64,000 nt of DNA from Dillenia suffruticosa (taxonomy: Eukaryota; Streptophyta; Magnoliopsida; Dilleniales; Dilleniaceae): NCBI GenBank assembly GCA_033439265.1, contig JAVTVX010000002.1, positions 3,482,001-3,546,000 of the forward strand. The letters run 5' to 3'. The first letter of the stretch is position 1. Every line of letters starts with the position of its first letter. Below the pieces are notes generated by a model. It was not told the DNA's origin and did no database searches. It was given only the letters and a program-made list of their open reading frames with translations. The position numbers were made by a program, and so were the translations under genes. Positions 48,001-61,088 of the stretch are shown in pieces.

Positions 48001-51000
48001 TAATTAACAAAATTATCAAAAATTCATATACAGTGCATATTATGGCTCTAAAAATTTCAATTTGAACCTTAATTTGGCAACAAGAATTCGCATTCCCTCA
48101 ACTTGAATTCTAATTCAATGATTCAACACAAATGTATATTCAAAAGAAAAAAGAAAAAAACACTGAACGAGAACTCATTGAAAGAATACACTATAATAAT
48201 CAAATTAAGGCTCAAATTGGAGTTTTTAACATTCTCGTATGGTTAGCAAAGATAATTTTGTTAGTTAAGTAATGGCAAAGGAGTTATGTGCTAATCATGT
48301 AAATGACAAGGTGGTTAATTGTTGCGTTTCAAAGGGAGGCAATATGCAAACAAACCAAACCACAGGAGGTTTTATGCAATTTACCCTTGAAATTTGACAT
48401 GTACCAAGTCAGTGTACATCCTTCATGGCATCAAACCCCCTACATTCAATAACTTTGTGGCTGCAACTATGGCTGCAGCCACAATCTCAATTTAAATCAA
48501 CAGCCCATATCCAAGATTCACGGTTAGTAAAGCGAGAACCAACAAGAACCAACAGTCAATCAACGTCATGGTCTTTTCCCAAATACGTCAATCTGGTAAT
48601 GAGTGAGGAAATTGCCTTCCATGTTCAGTAGTTGAAAACCACACAGGGTGACCAATGAATTATTTCAAATAAGCCATGCAACAACACAATATTTGGTTTT
48701 CATATGGGTATGACAATATCAAAGAACTCATTACTGCGATATAATTCAAGTATTTGCCCTGTTAAGGTACCTGATTTTGCTTCATCATCAAGCGACAACA
48801 AAATGTTCAACAGATTGAATATCCATAGCACAAGGCAGCTGTGATGGACAATACATAGCAATGCAACAGATATAATGGCATATTGTGATATCTTGTAATA
48901 TTTTATTCTATTAGAGTTTTCTACATACAAATCTATATGATACAAATGGATATAGAGAGCCAGAAAGAAATTTTATTCAAAGAAATTTTAAAATAAAAAT
49001 CAGAGCATCTCATGCACAGGAAACAAGCATATGATAATTTGCCAATAATATCCTCAGACAGACAAAATGTTCAAGAAAGCAACCTACTTTTTTTTTTTGA
49101 ATAAAGAAAGCAATTGATTCACAGTACCAATATTATAGTCCTCAGCAAGTTGTTATGATGCATTCCCACCAATTTAAAAAAGATATATATGGTGCACAGT
49201 GTAAGTATGCATGTATACAGTTGTATACAGACCTTTTTTAAAATAAAAGAAGAAAAATCCTCTGAAAAGCTTCCTCAAAGTTCTTGTCATGTCAACAATC
49301 TGGGCAGATCAACTATTGACATGAAAGCAGGAAACGTACCAGAAATGCAGAAATTACAGTGGCAAATGATGCTCCAATAAAGCCCTCCCATGTTTTCTTT
49401 GGCGATAGCTTGATCAAAGGGGTTTTCCCAAAGAAAAAACCAAAAAAGTAAGCAGCGACGTCATTGACGGCAATAAGAGCTGCTGGAAGAAGAAACCTGT
49501 ATGTGCATGTATTGAGAACCATATTAACAACCACCAAATGAAATCACAACCAAAAAGAAGAACCATTTTGAGAACGGCCAAAAGAAATCAGAATCACTAA
49601 GAAGACTACCTGTCAAACAATATTAACATGTGAGTTCACATATGTACTACTATTAATAAGGAATCTTTTACCAACAATTCAAAGAAATCTTGCAGAGAAT
49701 TCAGTATCTTTGAAACTTTTCAAGCTTGTGCAGCATTAGCTGACCTAGTTATCATATATGATGACAAAATACAATCAAAGAACATAACTTGAAGAAGAAT
49801 ATATGTGTAAAAGACCTTAGGATCAAAGGAAGAATTAATCACTCTTTTAAGATCGAGCCATATGGCATGGTGGAAATTTTAGGGCTTGAACTTGTACTCC
49901 TAGCCTCTGCTCTTCCCCTAAATTGTGAAGCACAACACTATATTGTGGGGTTGGTAACAAATTAAACCCTATACCTTAAACTATTGCAATTAAAACCCTA
50001 GACTTTAGGAGTGACAAATCAAACTTTTTGCTCTATAAAGTTGCAACTGAATCCATCAGGTTGTATATTAACTTATGAAACAAAGGCAGGGACACTTGAT
50101 AAGATGCACAATGACCAAGTCAAAACGCAATTCAGAAATGTAGAGTAGAACACAACATGGTCATTTTTTAATATATATATAGCTAAAAAGATTCCACATA
50201 CATGAGTATAATTTTTTTTTTTTGGTCGTAGTACAAGAGTATAATCATATTCAGACACAAAAATGTTTATTTAATTGAGAATTTGAGGATAGTGACTTTT
50301 CTCACCCAAAAAGAAGAAGAGATAATAGAATTTTTCTGTGTTAGCAACTTGTGCAAGCTCAGTCAAGATCGAGATTATTACTTTTTAATTAGACAGAGAA
50401 ATATGTGTCTCTGAAGCATGTATCTCGTGTCCAACTCAACAAGACTTGCCTAATGGCCAATTGGTGCTTCATAGGCTTCGTATATAGTTGAGACCTTCTA
50501 TGGAAACAATTAAGCTCAAAACACTCATAATTGAGACCTTCCCCAAATAACAGTTAATAGAAATCGGTGATACGACATAACTGAAGCTTACATGGTTAAT
50601 TTTTGAAAAGGGTCCTATCACAAGTTTAGGATTCAAATGATATATTCTGAGAGTGCAGGGTTCAACTTTTGTATTTAATCACTCACAAAGTTCAAGGTTT
50701 CAAAATTTTCTAAGTATAGTCCTAAATATAGAATTTTTACAATCCAACTATTAAGATAGGAGGAAGAAAATAAATAATATGATAATTTGTTCAGGAAAGA
50801 ATTTTTAGTTTGTTATTCTTGTTCGTTTGTAGCACTGGATTGTGGCCATGTCAAGCAGGTGACATACGTCATAATATTATTGCAATACTAAAATAAATAA
50901 AAGCCGATATCATGATGGTAGAAAAATAGGATGGTGTCACAGAAATCAATTATATGCATGTTAAGCAACTCCTATTGCAGCTAAAGATAAATACTACATA

Positions 51001-52640
51001 TATGACAGAACTTAGTTCATGTGATTACCAGAAAAGCCCTTCAAAGATATTTGCAACAGTGAAAGAGGATTGTGTAAAAACCACGATGAGAATCATGTGT
51101 GTCCAAGCATACTGCCCAAATTGATATTTATACATCTTCTTCTTTAATGAGAGAATGAACCATACGAAGCCTGAAAAATGTTGACAACAATGTTTTACAG
51201 AGGTACAATCCTAAACTGACCAAACAGCAATAAATATCAATAAAACAACTAAAAATGAATTAAAAAAAAAACAGAAAATCATTCCTAACTCCCATATATA
51301 GCAAATGCAAACCACTCATCGTGGATTCCAAAAGGCCCGTTACATGGATGTCCATGGTCTCAAAGGTGAAGCATGAGCAAAAGAACATGGTTTGACATTG
51401 GAACATATTGGGCATATAGTTCCCAAAAGTTTATAATGATAATATTACAACAGTAATAATTAATCACCTGACCTGCAATATATAAGAAGTAGCATATAAC
51501 CATTTGGTACTTCACAAAGACACTGGTGAGTTTGTAGAATAATTTATCTGAAGCCCCAGTATACACAAGCTGCTGACTGAGAATGTGACCATATACAAAC
51601 AGCATTGCGGTGAAGAAAAAATGCCTAGAGAGAGAAATGCACGTTAACTGGAGTTTGAAGAAATACGCCATTCATACAATATATCAATATTGTAGTAAGC
51701 AAGTTGAAATATAAGCTCCAACTACTTTGCAGCCCATAAGGACTTTCTTGCACAGATGCTTATGGCCCTGTTTCAACATAAACTATCAAATGTATTTTTT
51801 ACCAGTTCAAGAGCCAGAATCCTGGTAATCGTCGATCCTCATTTGCTCGTCTGAGTAAATTAAACAGCTCCCTTGCCATAAATATTTGAATGACAACCAC
51901 CATGGCCCATATATAAAGATGCCCCAAATAAAGAGCACATGCCAGACCCAAAACCATCCACAAAGACGAGTGGATCCGGGTCCACATTGATCTGTACTTA
52001 TTTTGATCATTAACAAGTAACTGGACTCCATTTGACTTGACAACCTCAGCGGGAGCCTAACATCATAAAAGAATAATGAAAATCCATAAATTGCACCAAA
52101 AGGCCAAGTAATTATCAATGTGCAATGTATCAAGGCCAGCAAGTCAAAATATAACAAGATCATCAACTCTTTAAAATAAAAAACCCCTTTCAGGACCACA
52201 TTTTCCCAAATAAATTATCCCCAAACTCCCAGAACTAATAAATAAGCAAAGATTTATATCATGAAACATTATTCTGACTTGGTTTGATCACCTTCAAGGC
52301 TGACATTGCTATACCAATGAAACAAATATAAATGTATGCTGTGCACTACATGCTTCAAGAAAACATCTATATGCACAAGATAACATTGTTTGAACTCTAG
52401 AGAGCTGAATATGACCAACAAATGTACGTGACTTTAAGCCTATGAAACCATCATTGCATTGCTCAATTTAGAGATTCATTTTATGTTCAATGATAATAAA
52501 TTACGACATGATAACCAAATTGCTTTACCGATGTGAGAGAAAGAGAGAGAGGAGAGAGAATGTTGTAAGATACAAACCTCACTTGAGCGTTTTCGATGCC
52601 GAATACGGGGTGTTGTTGTTCCACTTGTGCTTTGATCCAT
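42093..52640 (-). CDS. Phosphatidate cytidylyltransferase (CDP-diacylglycerol synthase)
   Basis: Eleven coding exons (52578-52640, 51803-52056, 51473-51624, 51029-51170, 49340-49496, 45603-45650, 45431-45517, 44648-44776, 44498-44554, 42333-42416, 42093-42182) give 1263 nt and 420 aa with every phase fitting. It makes CDP-diacylglycerol from phosphatidate and CTP, the precursor of phosphatidylinositol and phosphatidylglycerol, in the ER membrane. The N-terminus is basic and disordered ([14 protein letters not shown]), followed by multiple membrane helices. The family signature lies at residues 335-361 ([11 protein letters not shown], then [11 protein letters not shown]) with all Lys, Asp and His residues present. 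It matches Arabidopsis CDS1-3 type (eukaryotic, not plastid CDS4/5) in length and end (ERQFGLS). Intron 5 (45651-49339) is 3.7 kb and holds transposon remnants. A further intron lies in the 5' leader. Confidence 0.95.
45900..46145. other. GC-rich patch of unknown origin in CDS intron 5
   Basis: About 240 bp with much higher GC than the rest of the intron, containing GGGTTCAGACAGGG (weakly B-box-like) and GCATGGGGGACATC. No coding or repeat identity is recognised. Confidence 0.35.
46800..47818 (+). mobile_element. Decayed LINE 3' part (zf-RVT tail) in CDS intron 5
   Basis: In broken plus-strand frames I can read GLNDRDLC (about 47150), [16 protein letters not shown] sequence (47265-47295), a VLCKRE zinc-finger entry (47362), [15 protein letters not shown] across a frameshift (47390-47430) and [16 protein letters not shown] (47570-47608). 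These follow the order of the reverse-transcriptase zinc-binding domain and tail of plant L1-type LINEs. The end (TTTGTATTTGTTCTTTGTGAATAAAA, split here as a motif at about 47770-47796) resembles LINE 3' termini. The element lies antisense to the host gene. Confidence 0.65.
47885..48386. mobile_element. MITE with about 32-bp terminal inverted repeats in CDS intron 5
   Basis: The left end starts GGGTAAACTATATAAAAACC and runs on through CCTTGTGATTTGG. The right end, reverse complemented, starts GGGTAAATTGCATAAAACCT and runs on through CCTGTGGTTTGG. The ends thus match over about 32 bp with few differences. Flanks TCTGAAAAT and CTTGAAATT may be a decayed 9-bp target duplication, which would suggest a Mutator-like origin. 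The length is 502 bp with no coding capacity. It lies 66 bp after the LINE remnant. Confidence 0.75.
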
Positions 52641-52706
52641 TTGAAACCTTTAACAAACCTTGAGAGTAAAATATTCCCAAAGAAAATAAAGCATGTGAGA
52701 CCATCC
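52641..52706 (-). other. 5' leader part of the first coding exon, CDP-DAG synthase
   Basis: On the minus strand a good acceptor (GCATTTCAG) precedes 52706, and the next 66 bp lead to the ATG at 52640 without another ATG in a good context. This implies a 2.06-kb leader intron (52707-54764) whose donor reads CAAGC|GTAAGCAC. Confidence 0.6.
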
Positions 52707-54764
52707 CTGAAATGCAAAATCAACATAAGTTTTAAGATATTTGAATTGGGCATTGATATATAGAATTAAAATTAGAACAACAAGCATGCTCAAAACTTCA
52801 TTGAGATAACAAACAAAGAAGCAAGATTGAGGCTTGTCAAGACTAGAACATCTAGAGCCATGGATTTAAAACATCAGCCTGTGGCGAAAATTATGTAACT
52901 ATATCACATGGACACTTCAAGAAATGAGCATGTCTTTGAAATGTCCTTCACATCCTTTGGGCAGAACACAAACTGACACTTTTAGCTTAAAATAGAGTTA
53001 AACTTCTTACAACCTTGTCATCCTGCCATGTTTGTGTCATGTCACTTGTCACATATCTGATGTTCGCCATGTCATGTGTCCTATATCCACATGCAATACC
53101 ATGTTAATGCTATAGGTATGAAACTCTATTGGTCGAATCTCCAAAAAGTGGAAAATCCTCTTTCTTTGCAATAGATACACTACATCTATTGCACTCAATA
53201 CTATTATGACTGCCACCACAACAGCTTCCATGACTGCACTTCAATTCTATGGAGCCAGAGTGAGGTAGGACCATAGAAGGAATAGAAATAATAGATCTAG
53301 GACAAGTTTGGACGTCTATCTCTTAAAAGTTGTGAGGAATGTCAAATTCCGAAAAGATATAATGTCTGTTTTATACCTATCTGTGGGGAATTAATCATAC
53401 TTGAGAAATGATACATGAAAAATTAACACTACTTGAGAAATTTACCCTATTTTATACCTATTAATGAAAAAATTTTTGTCCTATTTGAGAAATGATATGA
53501 ATGGAATAAAATAAAATACCACATAACACAATGTAGGTGCTAAAGGGATGCGATATCTAGATAGTGGGTCATCACAAGCTCATTTAATTCGTGAGCTGGT
53601 TCGAGATAGATATATATATTATATTGTGATTTATGTTCAATGTGTATTACAATTAATTAGGTTCATTTTTAGAGGATATCATGTCTAACACGTGTGAAAA
53701 ATAGAAGCCCAAAGACCGGAGCTCATTAATTAATATGTATTAATTAGCTTGCTTTTTTATATTGAATAGCTATTTTGGTTTTATTCTATATTATCAAATT
53801 CAATTTAAGTTTTTATCAACTCTTTAATTTGGATATCTAGTTTAGAAATTTTAATTAGATTGATACATATGAGCCCATGAACTGAATGAAAAATGGCTCA
53901 CTAAAAAAATGAAATGAACTACTATGAGCAGAACAATATTTAATTGATTGTAGCACGAGCTAGCCTCACTTCAACTTAGCTCGACTCCTTTCCATCCCTA
54001 TACGATGAGAGCCATACTCCACGCCCACAAATTTGAAGCCACCCTGCCTCATATGATTTTTCTCTAATATGACTTTTCTTTTTTCTTTTTCAATTAATGG
54101 TGGGAACAGTTGCCAACATCCTTCGACTGTGCACCGATAAATCCATTGGGCAAACACAGCAGCCCACAAACCATACATTCTCAGCAAGCAAACTGAAAAA
54201 TGTTCCAAATAGCAGAAAAGCATGCAGGTTTTAGCCTTGGATCCTGCTTCGAAAGAAATATATATCGTACCGCCTGTGGTTAAGGTCATGTGCGAACGGA
54301 TTCCATATCAGTTGTGTTCCCTCCTTGAATGCAACCTTCAAAAGTTTCAATCAATTTCCTTCACAACAGCCCCATACTTCATTTCCCTCATGAGTTGAAT
54401 AACATCAATCTAGTGGTTTCAATTTTGTCATTCCTAAGTGCTAATGTGTCACCTACACCCTTGTACGTATTTTTGGTGTACATTTCCGAATAACTAATCC
54501 CAAAAACCAAAATACAAAATTTTGGGCATCATAAAGTAGCAAATTTTAACAACTTTAATGGGTGCTATTTTTAAACAAGGAAGCCATGCAACTTATCAGA
54601 AATTGCCATTTCATATACTATCTAAAATATCCCTTTAGCTTCAGGCGATCGCGAATCACGAAATAACTCAAAAACATCCTAGAAAACGTGAAACTAACAC
54701 AACCCAAGATAGCAAAATCAGACAAAGAATTGAGGGGAAAATTGAAAATGAAAGATGTGCTTAC

Positions 54765-55110
54765 GCTTGAATCTCAAGCATGCGCTTCTTCGCTTTTTCG
54801 AAATCTTATGGAAAGCTGAGAGAAACAAGTTTTGAACGCGATCAATAAAATATGAGAGGGAGAGAAGTCTGGAGGCGTGGGAAATAAGAATAGAGAGAGA
54901 GAGAGAGAGAGAGAGAGGCGAGTAAGCTTGCCTTTTCCTCTTCTCGTGAGATGTCACTCACCGATTCAAAATGGAGAAACTGAAAAATAAAAAATTGGGA
55001 ATAATAATAATGGTGGGGAGAGAGATAGAGAGAGAGAGAGAGGAGTTTTTCCGTGTCAGGACCTGTACGATCCCAATTTTGCAAGTCGCCCCCTCCCTTC
55101 TCCTCCCCAA
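54765..55110 (-). other. Non-coding first exon and promoter-proximal region, CDP-DAG synthase
   Basis: The inferred leader exon ends at the donor at 54764 and contains GA/CT tracts at 54893-54917 and 55018-55043. The transcription start cannot be placed exactly; GC content falls beyond about 55140. Minus-strand frames here (79 and 91 codons) are largely CT-repeat translation. Confidence 0.5.
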
Positions 55111-56659
55111 TTCCCACTCACGAGCCACAAGGATCGCGCATTTCTAGAGGTTGCCACGTAAATACCCCGCCGACCATTTTAATAGCCCAAGTGAAATTAA
55201 TTCTTTTGTTATTTGAATGAAAATAATAATAATTTTTTTAAATAATTGATCTCGGTTACTCTCCCTCCCCAATGATGTTTGTTTGCGATGATTGCATTAG
55301 TGTGATTCTGCGTCTTTCTATGTTATTTTTGTTAATATTTGAGATTTACAGTGATAGATATTAAAATTTTAACAATATAATAAATAAATAAATTCATAAT
55401 ATCTTTACATAAGTAATTATGGTAGCTATACATTATCCACTTTTGCTTCCCCCAAAAATAATAATATTACCTTAGTTTTCAAAATATAACTTAATAATTA
55501 TGATATGTATACAAATTTAAAATCAAAATATAATCAAATTACAATAGTTGAATATTGATTTTTTTTAAATAAGATTTTTGATTCAAATATTGGGTACAGA
55601 AAAAAATAGATGTCAGGAGAGTTCTGTTCTTTAATAATTTAATTCAATTTAAATCAGATTTAATCAGATCAAAATAATTACTGAATACAAATACCTCAAA
55701 TCATCCCCCCAAAATCATCTCCGTCGGTTAAATGTCAATTAAAGAAAATACTTTTATATCATTTTAAAAAATTAAAAATAACACAAATTTATCAAATTTG
55801 TTGCAAATGGAAGAAAAATCGATTGTGAAACAATTAAAAAAAAAATCAATTTACGATGGTTTTTCTGGACATTAAAGTTTTTACATTATTATATACTATA
55901 TAAATTTATTGATATATATTTAAAGAACGGTAGTCAAAACTTATATATTTATAAAAGAAAAATTATTTAATTTTAGATATCATGACGACAATATGGTTAT
56001 AGTTTTTAGTTTAATAACCACGGTTCGAATTTATTTAAGATAAAAATTAAAAAATCAAACACATTGCAAATAAATGTGAGGAATATATTAGTTAGGCAAT
56101 AATAATAAATTTACCTAATAACTAATTAACTATTTCTTTTGTATATTTAAAGAAAGGTGAATATATTTGTATCTCTCCAACCTTTTTATCTAAGGGAAAT
56201 TAAGATTAATAGAAAGGATTTGTATTTGGAAGAGTTGAGATCCGAAGCAATTGAAATTAAATAAGACTTTTAATATGAAAATTTATTGATATAAATTTTA
56301 ATTTCTTATAAAAATTTTACTTTTATTTACAAAACACTATAATTTTCTACTAAAATTATTTTATTTAAGTTAAAATAATTATAATTAAAATAAATAAAAT
56401 ACATATAAGTTGAGAGACATCGAGCTAAATTAAGGTTTCCAAAGGAGAGCCAAAATATCAGGGTTTGAATCATAACTTGTTTTTATTTTATTGTATTTTC
56501 ATTGTAATATTTTTTAAATAAAATAAAAATATCTATAAAATTCAATAAAAAATAAATCATTTTTCCTTAAGAAAGAGATTAAAATTATTATAATATTGAT
56601 AATTTTTTATGAATAAATTTATGAAAATTTAATTCGATCTGGTTATGACTTTTCAAAAG

Positions 56660-56877
56660 AAGCTTTTTCATCGACACTTGTTGTCGTTGGTGAAATGAGT
56701 ATCTTTGTTGTTTAATCAGATTGAGAGTTCGACTCTCTCCGGACATACAAAAAATAATGTTGGGAGATCTGCTCTCACAAAGTGGATCTGTAACGGTCGA
56801 TCCAAATTAGATGGACGAAACTTTTAATATTATATGGTGACCAAATTATTGTATAAAAAAAAAAAAAAAAAAAAAAA
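56660..56877 (+). mobile_element. Possible SINE with poly-A tail
   Basis: GAGTTCGACTCTC (56725-56737) is a near-perfect polymerase III B box, and a run of about 24 A ends at 56877. The A box is poor (TTGTCGTTGGTGA at 56681-56693), and no target-site duplication is visible, so this may be a retroposed tail of another kind. Confidence 0.4.
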
Positions 56878-58424
56878 ACCCTCTCCCCCCTCCCCCGCCC
56901 TCAAAAAAAAGCCTTATTACTGCTTGGATCATTCGCCTAAGAATTTCCCTTGATGAAGTCATTTGGCCAATAAAATTATTTGGAAACATTTTGGTTCCTG
57001 GATGAATTTGGAAACATATTGGCCAATAGGATTGCTATTCCCAGTACCACAACCAACCCCAACCCCAATTCCAATCCTATCAATTTGGTTTTATTGGATG
57101 AGATAAGTTAGGTGATTTTCAAGATAAGCACGAATTGACGGCTTCGTGAAGATTGAAATTTGGATTTAGGATTGAATTGAGAGGAAGATTAAAAATGAGA
57201 AAACCCTGCTGCCTACCTTGAGCCGTCTCTCAGCGAGATTTGGGGTTTGGATTTAATCATGGGAAGAGACAGAGATTCCAGTGGCTAGGCCAGCTCAAGG
57301 GCTCTTCCCTTATTGGGGGTCTCATAGAGGCTCCCTTATTTTGTTCCGGTATATATTTTTTTTTTGTTTCTATTAATAGGTCACCACCTAATATTTAAGA
57401 TTTCATTCTGATTAATTCAGATTGATCTAACTATCGGGTCTCATTTGAAGAAAATGTCTCTCAATATTATTTTTTTCATAAAATTAAACTTCTGATCTGA
57501 TTAAAAAATAAAAATACTCTTCTTACCTATGCCAATAACATCACTTATTTTGTTCCAATAGGATAAATCATGACTGCTGGAACCCATTGATTCTGATGAT
57601 GGGTGGGATCCGAGATCCAATCTTAGGCATAGTGGGCTTCTCGAGAGGTCAGGCCGAAAAGACAGGTGGATAGTTTTTTTTTTTTTTTGTGTTTGGGCCC
57701 TAATAAATTATTTCAATTCTTTATTTTTTGGTAGGGAAATTATTTCAGTTCTTGTTGGACTTTGATTTTCTGCATCCATGGGGTGTGATTTTGCCATCAT
57801 GTCGTGTGTATCTGAGACCATTTTAAAGTGCCGCATCTAAAGACTTCCTTTGTATATTAAGTCCATTCACCCTATTTTCTTTTTTTTACATGATCGATAA
57901 ATATTTAAAATCATATTTTGACTAATCCGATCTGAATTATTATTGAACCCTCTTTAGAGATAAACTTTTATTATGTAATTTTTTTTTTACTTTTAATATT
58001 CAAATCTAACTTTTAATTGAGAGATATAGTGCATTCTCATTAAAATAATCGTTCATTGATATCCATTCACCCTACTAATGAACCATAAAGTTAAGAGAAA
58101 GAATCTAGGATTATTGCTCAGATTATTCATTCTTATGTTTGCAAATTGATGTATATTTATTTATTTGCTATTTGTAACAAGCATTATTAGCAATTATTTC
58201 TTATGCTAAGATTTGTTTTTTTAGCTTTTTTGGAGATTATATCAAAAAAAAAAAAAAAGAACTCTGCTTTGTTTTGCTCTATGCAATATGGTATTTTACG
58301 GGTATTGATCATTTGATATAGAAAACAATAAAGAAAATTACTTATTAAAATTCTAAACTTATAGTTTTCTAAAATAAAAGGTTATATATAGAAACTTCTC
58401 CGAACTAATTTTTTTTATTTATGA

Positions 58425-58675
58425 AACATTTCAACATACTAAATTAATCAGTATTTATATAAAACTTCTTATATTTTTTATATTTATACATTTTTTCATA
58501 TTTAATGAATTATTTATTCATTTTTAATTATATTTTTATTTTTATATTATTTGTTTTATGAATAATAATTACATATTTGATTATTTTATATTTTTATTAT
58601 AAAATATGACTATTCTATTGTTTTTATAAAATAATTAATATTTATATAATAATTTTTTATATTTACTTTTAAAAT
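58425..58675 (+). repeat. AT-rich dispersed repeat, copy B
   Basis: Second copy of the sequence at 9388-9625, with the same word order ('tactaaattaat', then 'gactattctattgtttttat', 'aaaataattaatatttatat', 'tttttatattta'). It is in intergenic DNA, while copy A is inside an intron insertion. Confidence 0.55.
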
Positions 58676-58969
58676 TTTTCATTTTTCTTCATTTCATATT
58701 TATTTTTATTTTTTCATTTTAATTTTCGTACAACTTAGGTTACAATTAACGTTTTGAACCTTTAAAAGATGTCGTTAACATCCATTAACGTGTGCTAGTT
58801 TTTTAATGGTAATCTTAACGTCACATATGTCATTTTTTTCTTCTATTTAAAATAAAAATAAATTCAAAATATAATTGTAACCATATTCAAATAAATAGCA
58901 ATAAAATGCCAATGATATTTCTTTTCTTTTTTTTCCCTCAGTTTAACCAATTCATCATGGAAGGTAAAG

Positions 58970-59740
58970 CGGGGTTCACATTTTATGTTTTTTCTCTCAA
59001 AAATATGAAACTTAGTTTTTTTTTTAAAAAAATAAAAAATAAATATACTAATTTTATCTCTATATTAAAATCAATTTAATTTATATTTTCTCCCTATAAA
59101 TATAATAAGTATATTAATTTTCTCTCGATACTAAAATCCATTTAATTCATATTTTCTCCACGGTGATAGTTTTATTTCACTAAAAATATAAATTTTAGTT
59201 TTTCTTTTTATATAACTAAGGACGTTATTTTTTTTTCGCTAGAAAAATTAACGTAACACATATTTTTTTTGTTTTTTTAAGTACATCAATTTTTAAGTTT
59301 TTCTTTTTTAAACGTATCAAATTTTAGATTTTCTCTCCAAAATTAAATATATTAATTTTTCTCTCAAAAAAATCAATTTAATTTATATTTTCTCTCTTTA
59401 AACAAATTTTTTATAAGTTTTCTCTTTCTAAAAATACCAAATTTAATTTTTCTATCTAAAATAAGTACACTAATTTTCTCTCTTCTAAAAAAGTAATTAA
59501 TTTATTATTTTGTGTATCTAAATACATTAGTTCATAATTTTCTCTCATTATAAAAATTAAACATATTAGTTTTTTGAAAATTCAATTTAGTTTGCATTCT
59601 AAATACGCTTGTTTTGAATTTTCTCAATCCTGGTAGAACAACATTTTTCTTTCTTAAAACTAATGAAATTATTTTTCTCTCTTTAAAAAATTATTTAATT
59701 TTTTTATTTTTCTCTCTTTAAAAATTATTAAATTTTTTTA
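58970..59740 (+). repeat. Diverged minisatellite-like region
   Basis: Units of roughly 60-70 bp recur with heavy divergence, each having the order 'atattaatttt', 'ctctc', 'aaaatcaatttaattta', 'tattttctc'. The clearest units start near 59043, 59110 and 59345. Confidence 0.5.
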
Positions 59741-60935
59741 TTCGATTTTTCAAGGGATTAATGTTTTTCCCTCTTCCCATTGTGTTACCCTTACCCATTT
59801 TAGGGTAATATCTGAATTTTTTTTTCTTAATCAATTTTGAGGGAGCTAAAATTTCCCCCCTTCCATGTGTTACCCTATACCATATGTTTTTAAAAGGGGA
59901 GAAAATCTGAATAGATAATTTTCATCGCTTTCTCGTGCCATACATATTTAAAAGTTAAAAAAATTTTATAAAAAAAGACTAAATTATTATTATATTAAAA
60001 CTAATCTCAACCTTGACAAATTGATCTTATATTAGAAAAGTTTGAACTCAAAATCAAAAAAGCAAAAGTATTGACCGAATAAACAACAGTTTTATGGAGC
60101 AAAGAGTAGAAAAAGAAGTCATGGTCTCGCAAGGTAGAGGAACTTTCAAAGCCATAGGCAATGAGAAAGACCCATGGCTTTTACCTTAGCAAAATTTTGA
60201 AGTGTGGCTCCCTTGGGTGCACAAGAGTACAAAAAGCATGTGATAGCTTTCGGTTAGCTCCATGCACACAAACAAGTCCCACTCATTTTCCTGTCTGGTG
60301 CACATGAAGCAAAGCCCTACAAGGCTGCTCTCATCGGCCGTTTTGTTTGTGGACATCACATGATTACACTGCTCAAATCACTTGTCAAACCCCTGTCCTG
60401 TTATATAGTTATGCGGAAAATAAAATAGTCACAAGTCTTTCTCATTGTACAAAATATTAAGGGGGGAACTATTTAAAAAATAAATTAATCTGGCCAAGAT
60501 CCATAATATAACAAGTCATTTATATTTATATTTTTCTTCTTTGAGTTTTCCGGAAGGGATCTTTATTTATACAACCACTAAATAAATAATAAATTTGAAA
60601 TTTTTTTTCAAAGGGATATAGTTGAATATGCTAATTGTCTATTTGTGTACGATCGTTTGTCTAATATATAATAAAATTTATTTAATATATTTGCTTAATA
60701 CATGTAATTGTAATATATTTTAATATTCCATAATCTTGGTTATGCAATGAAATACTGTGTTCTTTAGAGAAAATTATTTCTACGTGTGAGTATATTTTAT
60801 TTTATTTATTTTACTATTATTGAAGTATCATGCGGGTCGAGAGAGATTTTCCTTCTTTCTTTGAAGATATTTTGCCCATTGTAGAGGCAATTTGCACATC
60901 AAAAGCAGACATTCAAAACCCGGAATTTCTTTTCC

Positions 60936-61088
60936 ATGGCAAAGACAGAGACCACTAAACCCTTTGCGGTTTCAAACAATTGGTTGGTGAAAGTAGGATA
61001 TGATTTTGAAATTAAGGTCCCAGATGAGAAGAATGAGAAACTCCAATTGGGGTCGCAATTTGAATATGTTGGTTCCCTTCCTCCATGA
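60936..61088 (+). CDS. Candidate small open reading frame, 50 aa
   Basis: An ATG frame of 50 codons has a balanced, soluble composition (starts MAKTETTKPF, ends YVGSLPP) and lies in a less AT-rich island amid the 7.7-kb spacer. No signal peptide, domain or relative is recognised. A frame of this length can arise by chance, so this is only a candidate. Confidence 0.2.
   Translation: MAKTETTKPFAVSNNWLVKVGYDFEIKVPDEKNEKLQLGSQFEYVGSLPP

Noticed and set aside
49955..50735. Possible decayed inverted-repeat element in CDP-DAG synthase intron 4 (AAACCCT...ACTTTAGGAGTG words facing GTCCTA...CACAAAGTTCAAGG words)
   Set aside because: The arms match only in scattered words and no ends can be fixed by eye.
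60140..60190. Short inverted repeat (AAAGCCAT / ATGGCTTT, with outer AAGGTA / TACCTT) as a microRNA candidate
   Set aside because: An 11-nt asymmetric bulge and a short stem do not meet plant miRNA precursor criteria.
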